64,000 bases of DNA from JAVVEH01 sp032251435 (GTDB lineage Bacteria; Verrucomicrobiota; Lentisphaeria; Oligosphaerales; MVZH01). Position numbers and translations under genes: made by a program. Below, one piece after another: positions 25,415-34,431 of the stretch (position 1 is the stretch's first letter; each line of letters begins with the position of its first letter). Location: assembly GCA_032251435.1 (NCBI GenBank), contig JAVVEH010000019.1, positions 1 to 64,000 of the forward strand, given 5' to 3'. The notes under the pieces were generated by a model. It did no database searches, was not told the DNA's origin, and worked only from the letters and a program-made list of their open reading frames with translations.

Positions 25415-26868
25415 TCAGGTGAGATGCCATCAGCCCTTCCCCGGGAATTTCTCGGGAAAGGGCTTTTTTTTGTCCCGGGCATACATTCCCGGGAACGTTC
25501 CCGGGACACAAAACGGGTGGGGGGGACGGGTACCGGGCAATAGCGGAAGCAGCGGCCGCAGCCGAGGCAGGCGGCCGGATCGGGACGGTAGTCGGTGTGG
25601 TAGTGACGCCGCGAAAGGCGGATCAAGTGAAAAGCCAGAACCACGCCGGCGTAAGCTCCCAGCCAGCGGCCGCCGGACTGGTAGCGGGAATAGATTTTCC
25701 GGGCGGTGGTGACCGCGTTTTCCCGGGATTGTCCGGACATGTCAAAGGCTTCGAGCCGTTCACGGTCGCTGGCGGAGATGGTGTCTGTCCGGGTCAGCAG
25801 CTCGGCGATGTGGACATCGGGATGGCGGTGTCCGATCCAGGTCGCCGCCACGCCGCCTCCCGCCCATCCGCCAATGGCGAGAAGCGGCAGTGACACAAGC
25901 GTCATGACCAAGGCGCGATGGTCGCCCGCCACCCCTCGTGCGGTTTGGCGGGCGGTTAATTCAGGTTTCTCAATGGCGCCGTAGGGACAGGCATGCTCAC
26001 AAAGGCGGCAGTTCACGCACGTTCCCGGTGTGATTGCCGCTTGTTTCCAAGACAACCGTCCTCCCCATTCCAGCAACACGGAATAAGGACATAGAAACCG
26101 GCAATAGGGCCGGCCGATGACCGTGGCGACAGCCAGCACCGCCAAGGCGGTCAGCAACGCCGGCACGTGGCCGCCAAATCGGAACAGCGGCACAAAGGGA
26201 TCCAACCGGCAGATAAAAAAGCCCGTGCCCGTGACCGCGGCGAACACGACAAATCCTAAAAATAAGTGCCGGGTGACACTGCCGACCTTATTCACCCATG
26301 GCGGCAGATTAAGGTGGCGGATCACAACCAGCTCTTGCATCGCTCCCAAGGGACAGACCGCCGCGCAGAAGACCCGGCCGAAAAACAGGGAAAAAACCAA
26401 GGGGGCCAGGAAGATGACGATGACACCGGCCGGTATAAGCCAGTCAGGATCGGTGACGCTTAGCGCCACGTTCTGAATCGCTCCCACCGGGCACACGCAG
26501 CCATGCCGGAAAAAACCGAAATAGCTGACTGACGCCACGGTTAACGCCACCAGCCCCGCGCGGCTCCGCCAGCGCAGGACCAGCGCCGCCGCCAGAGCCA
26601 GCGCCACGAGCAGCAAGCCGGTGTCGAGCCAGCCGAGCCAGCCGCTTTCGACCGCCGGGGCGATGGTCTCGGGGGACACGTGGCCGGATACAAAATCCGG
26701 GCGGGGAAAGCGGCTTTCCGCGGCGGCGGCGCTCATCAGTCCCGGAATGAGGATGATCACGGTGCGGGCCGGCCCTGTTCGCCGCGCGAGGTCACAGCCG
26801 CTGGAAACGTCCGGAAGAGGGCATGCTTTTGCGGTCATATGTGATCCCATAACTCGTGTGAAAATCAT
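25411..26868 (-). CDS. Polyferredoxin-type 4Fe-4S membrane protein (NapH/NosR-like)
   Basis: A 485-residue membrane electron-transfer protein. After an N-terminal signal-like stretch come about six helices. The motifs typical of the NapH/NosR/RdxA group are present: CVCPVGAIQ, then CAAVCPLGAMQ and CRFLCPYSVL on the membrane helices, a 4Fe-4S cluster CVNCRLCEHACP, and a second site CLGCGRCFRYCPVPVPP near the C-terminus. It probably accepts electrons from quinol or a ferredoxin. The start is uncertain: ATGs at 26868, 26850 and 26838 are in frame, and only the last has a weak GGGATC ribosome site. The last 20 or so codons run through the opposite-strand terminator, so the natural C-terminus may be a recent extension. 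It lies 62 bases after the Tat ferredoxin gene. Confidence 0.87.
   Translation of the reverse strand: MIFTRVMGSHMTAKACPLPDVSSGCDLARRTGPARTVIILIPGLMSAAAAESRFPRPDFVSGHVSPETIAPAVESGWLGWLDTGLLLVALALAAALVLRWRSRAGLVALTVASVSYFGFFRHGCVCPVGAIQNVALSVTDPDWLIPAGVIVIFLAPLVFSLFFGRVFCAAVCPLGAMQELVVIRHLNLPPWVNKVGSVTRHLFLGFVVFAAVTGTGFFICRLDPFVPLFRFGGHVPALLTALAVLAVATVIGRPYCRFLCPYSVLLEWGGRLSWKQAAITPGTCVNCRLCEHACPYGAIEKPELTARQTARGVAGDHRALVMTLVSLPLLAIGGWAGGGVAATWIGHRHPDVHIAELLTRTDTISASDRERLEAFDMSGQSRENAVTTARKIYSRYQSGGRWLGAYAGVVLAFHLIRLSRRHYHTDYRPDPAACLGCGRCFRYCPVPVPPTRFVSRERSRECMPGTKKSPFPRNSRGRADGISPD
25432..25472 (+). terminator. Rho-independent terminator
   Basis: A 12-bp stem with one mismatch (25432-25443 with 25453-25464, starting AGCCCTT) and a 9-base loop, followed by eight T. 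It closes the plus-strand unit ending at 25414. The same bases encode the C-terminal residues of the opposite-strand iron-sulfur protein, so the two genes overlap tail to tail through the terminator. Confidence 0.9.
25471..25508. repeat. CCCGGG palindrome cluster
   Basis: A perfect 18-base palindrome CCCGGGAACGTTCCCGGG (25488-25505) lies just after the terminator. A further TGTCCCGGG (25471-25479) pairs with CCCGGGACA at 25500-25508. The terminator stem itself is a variant of the same TTCCCGGGAA theme. The cluster lies inside the C-terminal coding part of the minus-strand iron-sulfur gene. Confidence 0.7.
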
Positions 26869-26930
26869 GTTGAAAAGCTGTTATAGCCACCGGATCCGCG
26901 GATGACACCTGGCGGATTCAGGCGCGCTGG

Positions 26931-27572
26931 TCAGGCGTCCCGCAGCAAGTATGGATGATCGGGGGTCACCCGCCGGATCGCCCGGGCCGGGCAAGCGACG
27001 GCGATGGCGCATTCATTGCAATGCCGGCACAGGTCGTGTTGAATCTGCAGAAACAGGGCGCCGTTGCCGAACGCGCCGCAGCCTTTCGCGCACATGCCGC
27101 AGCCAATACACAGGCGGCGGTCGATTTTATACTCAAAATAAGGTTCCTCAATGAATGTCCGGGAGATGGCTCCGACGGGACAGAGCTGATGCTCCGCGCC
27201 CGTGGTCAATGTTTTGGCGTCCGGCCTGAAATACCCCCCGCACAACTCGCAATAACCGCATATTTTGGCGGAGTGGACGCATTTGACAGCCGACGGATTG
27301 AGGACACAGTGGGTCGCGCAGCGCCCGCACTGAACGCACTTTTCAGGATCAATCTGCCACAACGGTTTGGCGGTGTCGGCGATGCCGCAAACGCCCCGGC
27401 CGGCGCAGGTTGAGCAGCCGCCCGGGGCGCAGGTGAAATCTCCGCGGGCGAACAATTTCACTCCCAGCGCGCCCAGGGCGCCCAGCGCCGCGACACGGGC
27501 GCCGAGTTTAAGAAAGTCCCGGCGGGACATGGGTTTTTCGGCTGGCGGGGGTGGGACAGGCGTCTTCTTCAC
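26931..27572 (-). CDS. Tat-exported 4Fe-4S ferredoxin-type protein (NapG-like)
   Basis: A 213-residue protein with a twin-arginine signal (SRRDFLKLG followed by a hydrophobic stretch), so it is probably folded with its clusters before export. Four cysteine-rich sites are visible: CVQCGRCATHCVLNPSAVKC, CGYCELC, CIGCGMCAKGC and CRHCNECAIAVACP. The architecture resembles NapG/MauM-type periplasmic ferredoxins that partner a NapH-type membrane protein, which is the next gene downstream. The GTG at 27572 begins 3 bases after exonuclease III; an ATG at 27530 in front of SRRDFLK is an alternative start. No terminal oxidoreductase is nearby, so the electron acceptor is unknown. Confidence 0.88.
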   Translation of the reverse strand: MKKTPVPPPPAEKPMSRRDFLKLGARVAALGALGALGVKLFARGDFTCAPGGCSTCAGRGVCGIADTAKPLWQIDPEKCVQCGRCATHCVLNPSAVKCVHSAKICGYCELCGGYFRPDAKTLTTGAEHQLCPVGAISRTFIEEPYFEYKIDRRLCIGCGMCAKGCGAFGNGALFLQIQHDLCRHCNECAIAVACPARAIRRVTPDHPYLLRDA

Positions 27573-27575
27573 GGG

Positions 27576-28337
27576 TCAGCGCACGGTTAATTTAACAGGA
27601 CAATGATCGGAGCCCATCACATCGTTTAAAATGACGGATGATTCAACCCGGTCTTTGAATTCAGGATTCACGCAATGGTAGTCAATTCTCCAGCCGATGT
27701 CCTTTTCCCGCGCCCGGAAACGGTAAGACCACCATGTGTAATGTCCGGGCTCTTGATTAAACATGCGGAAGGTGTCCACATACCCGCTGCCGGTGAAGGT
27801 GTCCATCCAGGCGCGCTCTTCGGGTAAATAACCAGGGTTTTTCTCATTACTTTTCGGATTTTTTAAATCGATGGGTTTGTGGGCGATGTTGTAGTCCCCG
27901 CAGATGATCATATTTTTCCCGGCGGCCCGTAACGCGTCACATCGGGTCAGCATCGTGTCACAAAAGGCGAGTTTGTAATCCAGCCGGGCGCCGGCCGCCT
28001 GGCTGTTGGGGAAATAGCTGTTCAGCACCACGAAGTCGCCATAATCCACTTCCAGGACCCGTCCTTCGCGGTCAAACCGGTCATCCCCCGTAAGCGCCAC
28101 GCGCAGCGGTTCGGTTTTGCTGTAAACCGCCACGCCGCTGTAGCCTCTTTTTTCGGCGGCCGCCCAATAGCTGTGGTAGCCGGGCACCTCCAGCAACGAG
28201 GCGTCCAACTGATCCGGATGAGCCTTGGTTTCCTGCAGGCAAAGGATGTCCGGGCTTTCTGACTGGAACCATTCCAGAAATCCCTTTTTCGCCACCGCCC
28301 GGAGACCATTGACATTCCAGGAGATTATATGAGCCAT
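27576..28337 (-). CDS. xth: Exodeoxyribonuclease III
   Basis: A 253-residue AP endonuclease and 3'-5' exonuclease of base excision repair, at the usual length for the family. Catalytic motifs are present: ISWNVNGLRA at the N-terminus, LCLQETKA (Glu metal ligand), the GYSGVAVYSK segment, GDYNIAH (Asp/Asn) and the C-terminal GSDHCPV with the catalytic Asp-His. AAGGA lies upstream of the ATG. It heads a minus-strand unit with the two iron-sulfur genes, separated from the first by 3 bases. The pairing with electron-transfer genes looks incidental. A cytoplasmic enzyme. Confidence 0.97.
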   Translation of the reverse strand: MAHIISWNVNGLRAVAKKGFLEWFQSESPDILCLQETKAHPDQLDASLLEVPGYHSYWAAAEKRGYSGVAVYSKTEPLRVALTGDDRFDREGRVLEVDYGDFVVLNSYFPNSQAAGARLDYKLAFCDTMLTRCDALRAAGKNMIICGDYNIAHKPIDLKNPKSNEKNPGYLPEERAWMDTFTGSGYVDTFRMFNQEPGHYTWWSYRFRAREKDIGWRIDYHCVNPEFKDRVESSVILNDVMGSDHCPVKLTVR

Positions 28338-28476
28338 ATCACGGTCCTTGGATTGAGATTGTCTTGAAAAAATAATGTGCTGTTAAGGTAACGCCTGACG
28401 GCTGATTGTCCATTACCCTGAATGGGAGAGACCTGGTTTGTGGGTCATGAATACTCCGCGGTCCGATTGGCGAAAG

Positions 28477-28947
28477 CTACATACCATCGTTGGTTTCCGT
28501 AACCATGACCCGGCTGTTCAGTTTATCCACGGAGAGAATAAAACGCCGGTCCCGGCAGACATAGCTGAGTTCCGGGCCGGCAGCGCCGCCATGGCTGAAA
28601 AATGTGTGGATTAAGGGTGTCTCTTCAGAATTCAGCAGGTCCACATCATCAGGCACCGGGTACGCTGTCCGAGCGCCATTTTCGCTTTTATCACCGGCTG
28701 AGATGATAAACATGGACTCTTCCCGATTCAGGGTCACTGTCACGGTCCTGCCGGTCGCCCGGGCGCGCATAGCGGCCATTCTCAGAGGCTCCTCCATGGC
28801 TTGCCTGGCGACACGGACGGCGACACCGGCGGGGGCTTTGGCGGTCCGGGGGAGAACCAAGACAAGCACCAGTGAGAAAATGGCCAGGACAACGAGAATC
28901 TCAACCAGTGTGAACCGCCGTCTATTCCCAGTTGTTGATATCCGCAT
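28477..28947 (-). CDS. gspH: Type II secretion pseudopilin GspH
   Basis: A 156-residue pseudopilin and the last gene of the secretion operon. The leader MRISTTGNRRR is followed by FTLVEILVVLAIFSLVLVLVLP with Glu at +5, and the residue before the cut is Arg. The body (LRMAAMRARATGRTVTVTLN) matches GspH/FimT-type minor pseudopilins. The frame is open far upstream, but the ATG at 28947 gives a proper leader and overlaps the end of gspG by 26 bases. Minor pseudopilins H, I, J and K cap the GspG pseudopilus. Confidence 0.87.
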   Translation of the reverse strand: MRISTTGNRRRFTLVEILVVLAIFSLVLVLVLPRTAKAPAGVAVRVARQAMEEPLRMAAMRARATGRTVTVTLNREESMFIISAGDKSENGARTAYPVPDDVDLLNSEETPLIHTFFSHGGAAGPELSYVCRDRRFILSVDKLNSRVMVTETNDGM

Positions 28948-29326
28948 TGTACTTGTCCCCTCCGGGGGATTTGTCAGCGCCGAGACTGGACAGATCAAAT
29001 TGTCCATGTCGGCCGGGAAAATCATAGCGGAACGGCTCACCCCAGGGGTCAAGCGGTATTTTGGGAGGATCAAGATAGGGGCCATCCCATTTGGTATCGC
29101 CGGTATCCGTGACAAGATCCTCCAGGGTGTCAGGATATTCATCCATATCCAGGTAATAATCCTTGATCGCATTGGACAGCAACTTCACCTGAAGCTCCCC
29201 GGTTTTATATTTCGCTTTGTCGGCTTTTTTCATCAAGTTGGGGACCGCCAAAGCGGCAAGCAAGCCGAGAATCAGCAGCACAATCATCAATTCCAACAGC
29301 GAAAATCGTCGTGTCCGTCTCTTCAT
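28922..29326 (-). CDS. gspG: Type II secretion major pseudopilin GspG
   Basis: A 134-residue major pseudopilin that polymerises into the periplasmic pseudopilus piston. The MKRRTRR leader is followed by FSLLELMIVLLILGLLAALAVP. The C-terminal half has the GspG hallmarks YPDTLEDLV, WDGPYLDPPKIPLDPWGEPFRYDFPG and a final GADKSPGGDKYNADI that would hold calcium. Three in-frame ATGs are clustered (29338, 29332 and 29326). A GGAG at the right distance supports the third. It lies about 15 bases after gspF. Confidence 0.95.
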   Translation of the reverse strand: MKRRTRRFSLLELMIVLLILGLLAALAVPNLMKKADKAKYKTGELQVKLLSNAIKDYYLDMDEYPDTLEDLVTDTGDTKWDGPYLDPPKIPLDPWGEPFRYDFPGRHGQFDLSSLGADKSPGGDKYNADINNWE

Positions 29327-29341
29327 GACCATCTCCATTTT

Positions 29342-30544
29342 TTAGATTCCTGACTGCATGTCCATGATGGCCAGAAACATGGTGACCACAATCATCGCGA
29401 CCAGCAGTCCCAGAAACAGGATAATCGCCGGTTCCAGCAATGCGAGGGCTCTGGCGATCATTTTTTTCAGATCTTTCTCATAGCGTTCGCCCACTTTTTC
29501 CAGCATGGTGGCAAGTTCGCCGGTTTCCTCGCCGATGGCCAGAGTTTGCACCGTCACCGACGGAATAAAGCGGCTGTGTGACAACGCGTCGGTCAGGTTT
29601 CCGCCCTTACGCAGTTCGCCGGCGACATGGGTTAGAGACTGACGCAACACTTGGTTTTGCAACACATGTCCCCCGAGTCTGACCGTGTTCAGAATACCGA
29701 CTCCCCGCCGCATAAGAATGGACATTGTGCGGAACATTCTGGCGATATCAGCGGCCAGCGCCGCTTTGCCGACAACCGGCAGGCGCAGCAGCCACCGGTC
29801 CCTGAAAAGTTGAACCGCCGGTTTGCTCTTGAACGCGTAATACAGCCAGCCGCAGAATATGGGAACAACAATCAGCATCCACCACAGTTTTCTGAACCAG
29901 GCCGACACCGCCAGCAGGATGCCGGTCGGCGCTGACAATTCGCCGCCGGCCGTCAGCAAAATATCGGAAAATCTCGGGACAATCACGCCCAGCAATACGC
30001 CCACCACCGTCAGACTCACCACTAGAATGACCACGGGATAGATGGATGATGAGACAATAAACGAGCGCATTTCCCGCCGTTCATTGAGAAAATCGCGCAG
30101 ATCCGCCAGCACTTCCGGCAGCGCGCCGGCTTCTTCAGCCGCTTCCACCAAGCTGGCGTAAAGCGGCGGAAATATCGTGCTTCGATCCCGCACCATGCGG
30201 GAAAACCGCCGGCCTTCGTGCAGCCCGCGCCGGATGTCCTCCACCGTTTCCCGCGGGTTGCCTTCCCGACATCCCTTGGCCACAATATCCAACGCCTTTT
30301 CCAGCGGGACATGGGCTTCGAGAAGCGGCACCAGGCGGTCCGTGAAATCAACAATGTCCAGTTCGGATCTGAATAACCGTGATTCGGTCTGACCGGCGGA
30401 AACTCCGCCCTCGCCAAGGCATTCAACCGGAGTCATGCCGCGGCGGGCGATCCTGCGCAAAGCGTCTGACTGCGAATCGCCCTCGACCAGGATTTCGCTT
30501 ATCTTCGCCGTCGCGTCCGCTACTTTGAACCGATATATGGCCAT
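29342..30544 (-). CDS. gspF: Type II secretion inner-membrane protein GspF
   Basis: A 400-residue polytopic platform protein of the type II secretion machine, at the normal length. It contains the duplicated T2SF domain, with an N-terminal cytoplasmic part, FTDRLVPLLEAHVPLEKALDI and VAEEAGALPEVL-like motifs, and the second copy with FRTMSILMRRGVGILNTVRL and GEETGELATMLEKVGERYE. The last helix is AIILFLGLLVAMIVVTMFLAIMD in segments. It begins 3 bases after gspE and couples the GspE ATPase to pseudopilus assembly. Confidence 0.96.
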   Translation of the reverse strand: MAIYRFKVADATAKISEILVEGDSQSDALRRIARRGMTPVECLGEGGVSAGQTESRLFRSELDIVDFTDRLVPLLEAHVPLEKALDIVAKGCREGNPRETVEDIRRGLHEGRRFSRMVRDRSTIFPPLYASLVEAAEEAGALPEVLADLRDFLNERREMRSFIVSSSIYPVVILVVSLTVVGVLLGVIVPRFSDILLTAGGELSAPTGILLAVSAWFRKLWWMLIVVPIFCGWLYYAFKSKPAVQLFRDRWLLRLPVVGKAALAADIARMFRTMSILMRRGVGILNTVRLGGHVLQNQVLRQSLTHVAGELRKGGNLTDALSHSRFIPSVTVQTLAIGEETGELATMLEKVGERYEKDLKKMIARALALLEPAIILFLGLLVAMIVVTMFLAIMDMQSGI

Positions 30545-30547
30545 GGT

Positions 30548-32236
30548 CTATTCGCTGTCCAATTGGCACACCCGGGCGACTTCCGCGCGGGTGGTTTCGC
30601 CCGCCGCCACTTTCGCCATCCCGTCCTCGAAAAGTGTGCGCATCCCGCGCTGTCTGGCGATAGCGGCCAGCTCACCGCTGTCCCGCTTCTCATTGATGCC
30701 CCGGCGCAGCGCGTCATCGATAACAAGCAGTTCAAAAATTCCGGTTCGTCCGCGGTATCCGGCCCCGTTGCATAGGGGGCATTTGTGCCGCAAAGCGGTA
30801 TCCCCGCCGCAACTGGAACAAACCCGCCGGACCAGCCGCTGCGACATGACACCGAGAAGGGCGGAGGATATAAGAAACCCCTCAATGCCCATTTCCTGCA
30901 ACCGGGCGACCGCTCCCACGGCGTCGTTCGTATGCAGAGTGGAAAAAACCAAATGCCCTGTCAGGGCGGCGTGAATGGCGATTTCCGCGGTTTCACGATC
31001 GCGGATCTCACCCACCAGAATAATATCCGGATCCTGGCGCACAATGGACCGGAGACCATTCGCGAAGGTGACATCAATCTTCGGGTTGACCTGAATTTGA
31101 GTCAATCCGTCAATCTGGTATTCAACCGGATCCTCAATCGTGATGATTTTCACCGAGTCGGAATTCAGCACTTGCATCACGCTGTAGAGTGTCGTTGTTT
31201 TACCGCTGCCGGTGGGACCGACCACGAGGATCATGCCGTAAGGCATCCGGGCCATTGTTCCGAACTGAGCGCGCGTGGTTTCATCAATGCCGATACTTTC
31301 CAGATCAAACTGGGAGGTTTCCTTCTCCAGCAGCCGCAACACAATGCTTTCGCCATGCACGGAAGGAACGGTGCTGGCGCGGACATCAATTCTGCCGCCG
31401 CCCACCGGCAAATCCATGCGCCCGTCTTGAGGTTTGCGCCGTTCCGCGATGTTCATTCCCGCGAGCAGTTTTATTCTTGACGCCACCGCCGGATACTGTG
31501 ACGCTGGTGGTGACATGGCTGTGTTCAAAACCCCGTCAACCCGATATCTGACATTGAATTTGCGGTCGGAGGGCTCGATATGAATGTCCGAGGCTCCGCA
31601 TTCCACAGCCCGCCCGAATATGGTGTTGACAAGCCGCACAATCGGCGCCTCCCGGGCTAGATCCTTTAAGGTTTTTTCGCTGCTCAAGTCAAGATCAGCG
31701 GCATCCTCATCCCCGGTTGAATAGAGCGAATCAAGCGTATGCTCTATCAGACTGCGCCGCGCCAGAACAAACTCAGGGACAACACCGAACATCGCCCGCC
31801 ATTGGTGTGTGAGGCGCCCGATGTGGTACGGGTGGTAAACGGCCAATGTCACGGGTTCCCCCGTCATCTCCAGACCCGTCGCGGACGAAAAGCCCTTTTC
31901 CAGATCGTCCCCGTCAGCGTTGGCGGGAACCGCTTCGGCCAGCGCCATTGGCAGGCAGCCGTTCCCGTGAAGAAAGTCGCGTGAAACATTTTCGACCCGG
32001 ATAGTGTCCTTGACGAGGTCATCGTCCGCCGTGCCGATACCAGTCATATTGGCGTAGATCATCAGGATGTCCCGTTCGCTGATGGCGCCGTGATTGACCG
32101 CCTCCCATTCGGACAACGGTTCCGGCGCGCTGTCGGCGCTGACGACACCGCCACCCGCCGCGGCGACGGCGGCCGCCACGTTCGCGGCCAGCTCCCGCGC
32201 TGGTAAAATTGCCTGGTTACCCGTTGACAAAGCCAT
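30548..32236 (-). CDS. gspE: Type II secretion ATPase GspE
   Basis: A 562-residue hexameric ATPase that powers pseudopilus assembly. The N-terminal region (about 1-185) is divergent from MshEN-type domains. The core has SDIHIEPSDRKFNVRYRVDG, Walker A GPTGSGKT (340-347), the Asp box ITIEDPVEYQIDGLTQIQVN, Walker B DIILVGEIRD (404-413), a His box (HLVFSTLHTND) and the tetracysteine zinc site at Cys473, 476, 486 and 489. It lies 8 bases after gspD and 3 bases before gspF. Confidence 0.96.
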   Translation of the reverse strand: MALSTGNQAILPARELAANVAAAVAAAGGGVVSADSAPEPLSEWEAVNHGAISERDILMIYANMTGIGTADDDLVKDTIRVENVSRDFLHGNGCLPMALAEAVPANADGDDLEKGFSSATGLEMTGEPVTLAVYHPYHIGRLTHQWRAMFGVVPEFVLARRSLIEHTLDSLYSTGDEDAADLDLSSEKTLKDLAREAPIVRLVNTIFGRAVECGASDIHIEPSDRKFNVRYRVDGVLNTAMSPPASQYPAVASRIKLLAGMNIAERRKPQDGRMDLPVGGGRIDVRASTVPSVHGESIVLRLLEKETSQFDLESIGIDETTRAQFGTMARMPYGMILVVGPTGSGKTTTLYSVMQVLNSDSVKIITIEDPVEYQIDGLTQIQVNPKIDVTFANGLRSIVRQDPDIILVGEIRDRETAEIAIHAALTGHLVFSTLHTNDAVGAVARLQEMGIEGFLISSALLGVMSQRLVRRVCSSCGGDTALRHKCPLCNGAGYRGRTGIFELLVIDDALRRGINEKRDSGELAAIARQRGMRTLFEDGMAKVAAGETTRAEVARVCQLDSE

Positions 32237-32244
32237 GGCGTGTC

Positions 32245-34431
32245 CTACATATCCAATTTTTCACTGATTTTTTTCAATGCGGCCTGGTAACGCCGGGCCA
32301 GTCTTTCCGTGTCGGATTCATCCTGGACGACATTGGCCGTTATCAGCACCAACAGCTCAGACCGCCCCTCATCATGGGCGTTGCTCCGGAAAAGCGCTCC
32401 CACCAGGGGAAGTTTCATCAGCACCGGAATGCCAGTCTGTGATTTTGTCTCTTTATTTTTTATCAGGCCGCCAAACAGAACCGTCCCTCCGTCCGGCACA
32501 ACGAGCGATGTGGACAGCCGACGGGTCTGAATCGTGGGCGAATCAATTCCGGAGGATTCCGTCTTGACCGCGTCGGAGACCTCTTGGACAACATCCAGTT
32601 TCACTTCGTTGCCGGCGGTGATATGCGGTGTGACCGTGAGTGTGACACCTGTGTCCGTATATTCTATATTCCGGCGGATTGTGCCGTCACTGACCCCGAC
32701 ATCGGAATAGTCGCCGGTGACAATGGGCACACGGTCGCCCACACTGATGATCGCCTCATTATCATTCGTGGCCAGAATCTGGGGAGCGGACAACACACTG
32801 ACATTGGTGTCGCCGGCGACGGCCCGGAGAAAACCGATTCGGTCGTCGCCTTTCTCGAACATCAGCGCCATGCCATCGGTAAAGGCCGCGGGGGTCGGGG
32901 GAAAGCCTGTTCCGGACAACGCTCCGGCGCCGAGAACGGCGTATTTAACCAGATAATCTTGATACGTGGTCTGCGCGGCGTAGGAAAAACCGAACTCCGT
33001 TTTTTCCGACAACGAAATATCCGCGACAATCGCCTGAATCATCACCTGCCGGGGCGGCATATCAAGCCGTTTAAGCAAAGCCTCAGCCATCGTGTAGGCC
33101 CGTTGGGTGGTCCGGATCGTCAGGCGGTTTTGCTCGTTATCCGCGTAAATAATCAGTTCTGACGCGAAAATATTGCCCTCATCATCGTCATTCCGGGCTG
33201 TGGCGGAGGGAGGAGAAGGAGGTGGCGCCGCGCTGCCGACCGGCGCCGCTTTGGCTGAGACAGACTGGGTCGCCGATGTCCGCGGTTTTCGCGAGGTGGT
33301 TTTTGTATTGTTAAAAAAGACAGGCAGCGCTTCCGCCAAGTGCGCGGCGGTGCTGTGACGGACATTGTAGAAATATAAATTTTCCTGTTCCGAAGCGTCC
33401 TGCCGGTCAAGAACTTTTATCCACCGCTCAACTTCTTGAAGGACTTCGGGCAAAGCGGACGAAACAACCAGCACCTGCAAGCGGGGAAGCGCCATTATTT
33501 TTGTCCGGCCCTGCGATGGCGTGGCGTCCGTCGCGGGAAATCCCAGCACCGGAAGCAGGCGGTCAAGCTCCTCTTTTATTGTGGCGGTGTCGACATTTCG
33601 GCATCTGACCGCCACTTGCGGCCAATCAGCTTCACCTCTGATGTCAAGCAACCCGACGAGTTCTTTTATTTTAGACATATTGGCCGGCGATTCCACAATC
33701 AGCAAAGCGTTCAAATCGGCCAGGTCTGTCACGGTGGCGCCCTCGGTCAGGAAGGGTTGGATGTGCCCCATCAATTGCCCGCTTTTGCCGAAACGGATCG
33801 GCAACACGACCACGCTGACATTCGCCAGCGGCTCATGTCTGGCGAGCAGACGGCGCTCCCGCGCCATCTTTTGAAACGGCATGACATTAACCACGCCAGT
33901 ATTGCGTGAGGCGTAGGCGCCCGAAAGCCACAACACATGCTCGAACATATCCCAGACTTCTTTGGCGGTCATTTCGCTGTCGACGGTCATGGTCACAGCT
34001 CCCTTAACCGCGGGATCAACCAGGTAGTCAAACTTGAGCAAACTGGCGAACAGCGGCACGACTTCGGACAGGGGCGCCGCGTCAAAATTCAGCATCACTT
34101 CCACCCGTTTGGCGGGATCAGCGATACCTTTGATAAGATTGCCGGGGTAGTCGTCCGCGGGCGCCGTCGGCGGCGGTGAGACGGGCCGTGGCGGGAAAGC
34201 CGGTCCCGTGTCAATATCCTGTCCCCGCGGGGGCGCGATACGATCCACAATCAACGGTGTCTCATCCGGAACCGACGCCTTAACGGCGGCCGGGGCCGAC
34301 ATGTCAAAGGGCGTTGCCGGCGGCCCGGAGTCATCTCCGGCGGCGTGGCGGGCGCCCAGAGCCAGCGTCACCACACAAAGCCGCCATGGCGTTCCCAAGC
34401 GTGAAAAAGTCCATCGGCTCAGTGTCATCAT
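32245..34431 (-). CDS. gspD: Type II secretion secretin GspD
   Basis: A 728-residue outer-membrane secretin. A signal peptide is followed by a Pro-rich linker, then an N0-like domain (VMLNFDAAPLSEVVPLFASL), three N1-N3 ring domains (for example VVVLPIRFGKSGQLMGHIQPF and LIIYADNEQNRLTIRTTQRA) and the secretin core. The core shows SVLSAPQILATNDNEAIISVGDRVPIVTG in segments and the signature VPDGGTVLFGGLIKNKETK followed by PVLMKLPLVGALFRS. The start overlaps the gspC stop by 4 bases. The rather long N-terminal acidic/Pro region and the Ser/Ala-rich loop near 370-400 are not typical of proteobacterial secretins. Confidence 0.95.
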   Translation of the reverse strand: MMTLSRWTFSRLGTPWRLCVVTLALGARHAAGDDSGPPATPFDMSAPAAVKASVPDETPLIVDRIAPPRGQDIDTGPAFPPRPVSPPPTAPADDYPGNLIKGIADPAKRVEVMLNFDAAPLSEVVPLFASLLKFDYLVDPAVKGAVTMTVDSEMTAKEVWDMFEHVLWLSGAYASRNTGVVNVMPFQKMARERRLLARHEPLANVSVVVLPIRFGKSGQLMGHIQPFLTEGATVTDLADLNALLIVESPANMSKIKELVGLLDIRGEADWPQVAVRCRNVDTATIKEELDRLLPVLGFPATDATPSQGRTKIMALPRLQVLVVSSALPEVLQEVERWIKVLDRQDASEQENLYFYNVRHSTAAHLAEALPVFFNNTKTTSRKPRTSATQSVSAKAAPVGSAAPPPSPPSATARNDDDEGNIFASELIIYADNEQNRLTIRTTQRAYTMAEALLKRLDMPPRQVMIQAIVADISLSEKTEFGFSYAAQTTYQDYLVKYAVLGAGALSGTGFPPTPAAFTDGMALMFEKGDDRIGFLRAVAGDTNVSVLSAPQILATNDNEAIISVGDRVPIVTGDYSDVGVSDGTIRRNIEYTDTGVTLTVTPHITAGNEVKLDVVQEVSDAVKTESSGIDSPTIQTRRLSTSLVVPDGGTVLFGGLIKNKETKSQTGIPVLMKLPLVGALFRSNAHDEGRSELLVLITANVVQDESDTERLARRYQAALKKISEKLDM

